Shown: positions 4,811-7,010 of the stretch, piece by piece | Position numbering within the stretch: position 1 is the stretch's first letter | Layout: every line of letters starts with the position of its first letter | Source: Microbacteriaceae bacterium | GTDB lineage: Bacteria; Actinomycetota; Actinomycetes; Actinomycetales; Microbacteriaceae | Assembly: GCA_024642605.1 (NCBI GenBank) | Contig: JAHEAT010000030.1 | Location: 1-7,010, forward strand | Reading direction: 5' to 3' | Length of the DNA stretch: 7,010 nucleotides | The notes under the pieces: model-generated | What the model was told of the DNA's origin: nothing | Seen by the model: only the letters and a program-made list of their open reading frames with translations | Databases searched by the model: none | Made by a program: the position numbers and the translations under genes

Positions 4811-6469
4811 TTGACTCCAACCGAACTCTCGGTCGCGATTGCACGCATTCTTGCGGCTTTGCAGCAGTCGGGTGCGCTCGGTGCGGGAGACCTTCCGGGC
4901 GAGGTAGTTGTTGAGCGCCCAAAGAACCGCGAGCACGGCGACTGGGCAACCAACGTGGCCATGCAGTACGGCGCAAAATTGGGCTCGAACCCTCGCGCTT
5001 TGGCAGGTCTTATTGCCGATGAAATCTCAAAACTCGATGGTGTCGCCAAGGTAGACATCGCAGGCCCCGGCTTTATCAACATCACGCTTTCGGCAGCTGC
5101 ATCGGGGGCAATCGCCCGTCAGATCGTTGAATCGGGTACAGACTTCGGAAATGGCTCAAGCATGGCTGGCCTAAGAATGAACCTCGAGTTCGTCTCGGCC
5201 AACCCAACCGGCCCTATCCACATCGGCGGCACTCGCTGGGCGGCGGTTGGCGATTCGCTGGCTCGAGTGCTTCAATCGCAGGGAGCCGAGGTCGTTCGCG
5301 AGTATTACTTCAACGATCACGGTGCGCAGATCGACCGTTTCGCTCGAAGCCTGCTGGCTGCGGCAAGAAAACAGGAAGCCCCCGAAGACGGTTATGCCGG
5401 CGCTTACATCGAACAGATTGCATCGCGTGTGTTGGCCGAAACTGCCGAAGACCTGCTGGCTCTGCCAGAAGGCGAAGCCCAAGAAGCATTTCGCGCCGCT
5501 GGTGTAGAACTTATGTTTGCCGAAATCCGCCAGTCGCTTCACGACTTCGGTGTCGATTTCGACGTTTACTTCCACGAGAACTCGCTTTACGAGTCGGGTG
5601 CCGTCGACAAGGCTATTGCCAGGCTGCGCGAGCTCGGTCACATTTTTGAAGCCGAAGGTGCTACCTGGTTGCGCTCTAGCGAGCTGGGCGACGACCGTGA
5701 TCGCGTGATCATCAAGAGCGATGGCGAAGCTGCTTACATTGCTGGCGACTTGGCCTACTACCTCGACAAGCGCGCCCGCGGGGCCGACCGATGCATTTAC
5801 ATGCTGGGGGCCGACCACCATGGTTACGTGCCGAGAATGATGGCCATGTGCGCAGCTTTCGGCGACGTGCCGGGTACCAACCTCGAAATAATGATTGGCC
5901 AGCTGGTCAACCTGGTTCGCGACGGCGAACCGGTGAGAATGTCTAAACGTGCCGGCACCGTGGTAACCATGGAAGACCTCGTCGAAATAGTCGGTGTTGA
6001 TGCCGCGCGCTACGCGCTGGTGCGTTCTTCGATCAACTCGCAACTCGACATCGATTTGGCTCTCTTGGAAAAGAAGACCAACGACAACCCGGTGTTCTAT
6101 GTTCAGTACGCATACGCACGCACCGCTCAAGTGGCCAAGAACGCTGCATCGCTCTCGGTTGACCGAAGCGAGTTCGAACCGGCATTGCTTACTCACTTCA
6201 GCGAAGAAGAGCTCCTGGCCAAACTCATCGAACTTCCACGGGTGGTTGCTCAGGCCGCCGAGTTTAGAGAGCCTCACCGAGTTGCTCGCTACCTTGAAGA
6301 GGTAGCCGGAGCGTACCATCGCTGGTATGACAATTGCCGAGTCACCCCGCTGAGCGGAGGCGAAGTAGAAACCGTGCACCGTACGCGTCTATGGCTAAAC
6401 GATGCCGCCGGTGTGGTACTTCGCAACGGTCTAAACTTGCTCGGCGTGAGCGCTCCGGAGCGGATGTAA
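4811..6469 (+). CDS. argS: Arginyl-tRNA synthetase
   Basis: 552 aa, normal full length for a class I ArgS, which joins arginine to tRNA-Arg with ATP in the cytoplasm. The N-terminal tRNA-contact domain covers about residues 4-95. The class I signature follows in [11 protein letters not shown], with HIGG at 137-140 instead of canonical HIGH; this form is familiar from actinobacterial ArgS. The second signature is RMSKR at 376-380, where Lys379 is the catalytic lysine. A helical DALR-type anticodon-binding domain begins near 430 and runs to the C-terminus. The TTG start at 4811 gives the usual MTPTELS opening and has AGGG at 4801-4804, 6 nt upstream; no longer in-frame start exists. It is followed after 2 bp by lysA, and the argS-lysA operon is known from Corynebacterium glutamicum. 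Confidence 0.98.
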   Translation: MTPTELSVAIARILAALQQSGALGAGDLPGEVVVERPKNREHGDWATNVAMQYGAKLGSNPRALAGLIADEISKLDGVAKVDIAGPGFINITLSAAASGAIARQIVESGTDFGNGSSMAGLRMNLEFVSANPTGPIHIGGTRWAAVGDSLARVLQSQGAEVVREYYFNDHGAQIDRFARSLLAAARKQEAPEDGYAGAYIEQIASRVLAETAEDLLALPEGEAQEAFRAAGVELMFAEIRQSLHDFGVDFDVYFHENSLYESGAVDKAIARLRELGHIFEAEGATWLRSSELGDDRDRVIIKSDGEAAYIAGDLAYYLDKRARGADRCIYMLGADHHGYVPRMMAMCAAFGDVPGTNLEIMIGQLVNLVRDGEPVRMSKRAGTVVTMEDLVEIVGVDAARYALVRSSINSQLDIDLALLEKKTNDNPVFYVQYAYARTAQVAKNAASLSVDRSEFEPALLTHFSEEELLAKLIELPRVVAQAAEFREPHRVARYLEEVAGAYHRWYDNCRVTPLSGGEVETVHRTRLWLNDAAGVVLRNGLNLLGVSAPERM

Positions 6470-6471
6470 TC

Positions 6472-7010
6472 GTGACTGAGTTTGTGCCAGTCTGGCTAAA
6501 GAAGCCCGCCAATCTAAACAAGGTTGAAGAAAACCTTTGGCCTGCCAACTTCGTTCGCGGCGCTGACGGCGAAGTGACCATCGGGGGAGTGGCCGTTTCT
6601 GAACTAACCGCTCAGTTTGGTACACCCCTTTATGTCATCGATCAAGCCGACTTTTTTGCCCGTGCTTCGAGAGTCAAGCGAGCACTAAGCGCTGCTGCCG
6701 AGTCAATCGGCACGACTGCCAAGGTTTATTACGCGGGTAAGGCCTTCTTGAGCACCGAAATTGCTGCCTGGATAAACGAACTCGGGCTAAACCTAGACGT
6801 AGCTTCGGGAGGCGAACTGACGGCAGCGCTCGCGGGAGGCATGCCAGCCGAGCGCGTGGGACTTCACGGCAACAACAAGTCGCTCGCCGAAATTGGCCGT
6901 GCCGTTGCTGCCGGAGTCGGAGCAATAGTCATCGACAGCGACATTGAACTTGAGCGCGTTGCTTCGGCCGCACAGGCGCAGGGCAAGGTGCAGGGCGTGC
7001 GCATCCGTGT
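6472..7010 (+). CDS. lysA: Diaminopimelate decarboxylase, N-terminal part (cut by window end)
   Basis: The first 179 codons and two further bases of a frame that stays open to the window edge. LysA removes CO2 from meso-diaminopimelate to give L-lysine, using pyridoxal phosphate in the cytoplasm. The visible part is the start of the alanine-racemase-like PLP barrel. YYAGKAFL contains the PLP-binding Lys90, followed by DVASGGEL from Asp109 and HGNNKS from His132, all characteristic of actinobacterial LysA. The whole protein is usually about 440-470 aa, so roughly 40 % is here. The GTG start at 6472 lies 2 bp after the argS stop, and GGAG at 6457-6460 inside argS serves as ribosome-binding site with a rather long 11-nt spacing. 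A second GTG at 6484 is possible but has no better site. Co-transcription with argS is very likely. Confidence 0.96.
   Translation, partial: MTEFVPVWLKKPANLNKVEENLWPANFVRGADGEVTIGGVAVSELTAQFGTPLYVIDQADFFARASRVKRALSAAAESIGTTAKVYYAGKAFLSTEIAAWINELGLNLDVASGGELTAALAGGMPAERVGLHGNNKSLAEIGRAVAAGVGAIVIDSDIELERVASAAQAQGKVQGVRIR

Noticed and set aside
4765..4911. An upstream reading frame starting at ATG 4765 and overlapping the argS start, as an arginine-sensing leader peptide
   Set aside because: It has no ribosome-binding site, no run of arginine codons and no attenuator structure, and it is in a different frame from argS.
5171..6379. A 402-codon minus-strand reading frame inside argS
   Set aside because: It is antisense to a complete ArgS with both signature motifs, and its translation has no recognisable domain. 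High third-position GC keeps the opposite strand open.
1..7010. A CRISPR array, insertion sequence, phage or defence system
   Set aside because: No regularly spaced repeats, transposase, terminal inverted repeats or defence-type domains are seen. All large reading frames are explained by sugar transport, glycoside cleavage, ArgS and LysA.

Overview
The window looks like chromosomal DNA of an actinobacterium, most probably a Microbacteriaceae relative with moderate GC (mid-50s percent by eye, below the 65-72 % of most of the family). The clues are the argS-lysA gene pair, which is classic for Actinobacteria, an ArgS with the HIGG form of its signature motif, GTG and TTG starts, and a tRNA gene without an encoded CCA end. 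The family is an inference. A freshwater Rhodoluna/Aquiluna-type lineage would fit the GC but is not shown by the sequence.

Layout. Positions 22-93 (minus strand) encode tRNA-Arg(CCG). Everything after it is on the plus strand. At 164-1114 lies a cytoplasmic, single-domain, five-bladed-propeller glycosidase of the GH32/GH68/GH43 type. The following 238-bp gap holds two LacI/cre-type operators in inverted orientation, a weak candidate promoter and a hairpin in the presumed 5' leader. Next comes a carbohydrate ABC importer of the AglE-AglF-AglG type: a solute-binding lipoprotein (1353-2648), then permeases at 2809-3801 and 3798-4667 that overlap by 4 bp. A strong 14-bp hairpin followed by four T (2687-2722) separates the binding-protein gene from the permease genes. 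A good intrinsic terminator (4681-4719) ends the sugar block. Then come a -10-like TAGAAT, the complete argS (4811-6469), and the first 179 codons of lysA (6472 to the window edge).

How it works together. The binding lipoprotein captures an oligosaccharide outside the membrane and the two permeases move it inward. An ATPase encoded elsewhere, because none is present here, would supply the energy. The glycosidase without a signal peptide could then cleave the sugar inside the cell. The importer family (alpha-glucosides) and the enzyme fold (fructosidase-like) overlap on sucrose or sucrose-like sugars, so that is my best substrate guess, as inference only. argS-lysA is a separate housekeeping unit: arginyl-tRNA synthesis and the last step of lysine synthesis.

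Two start codons were set by ribosome-binding sites rather than by the longest reading frame: 2809 for the first permease and 3798 for the second. I found no CRISPR array, insertion sequence, phage gene or clearly new system. The most interesting parts are the non-coding controls of the importer operon and the uncertain identity of the glycosidase.
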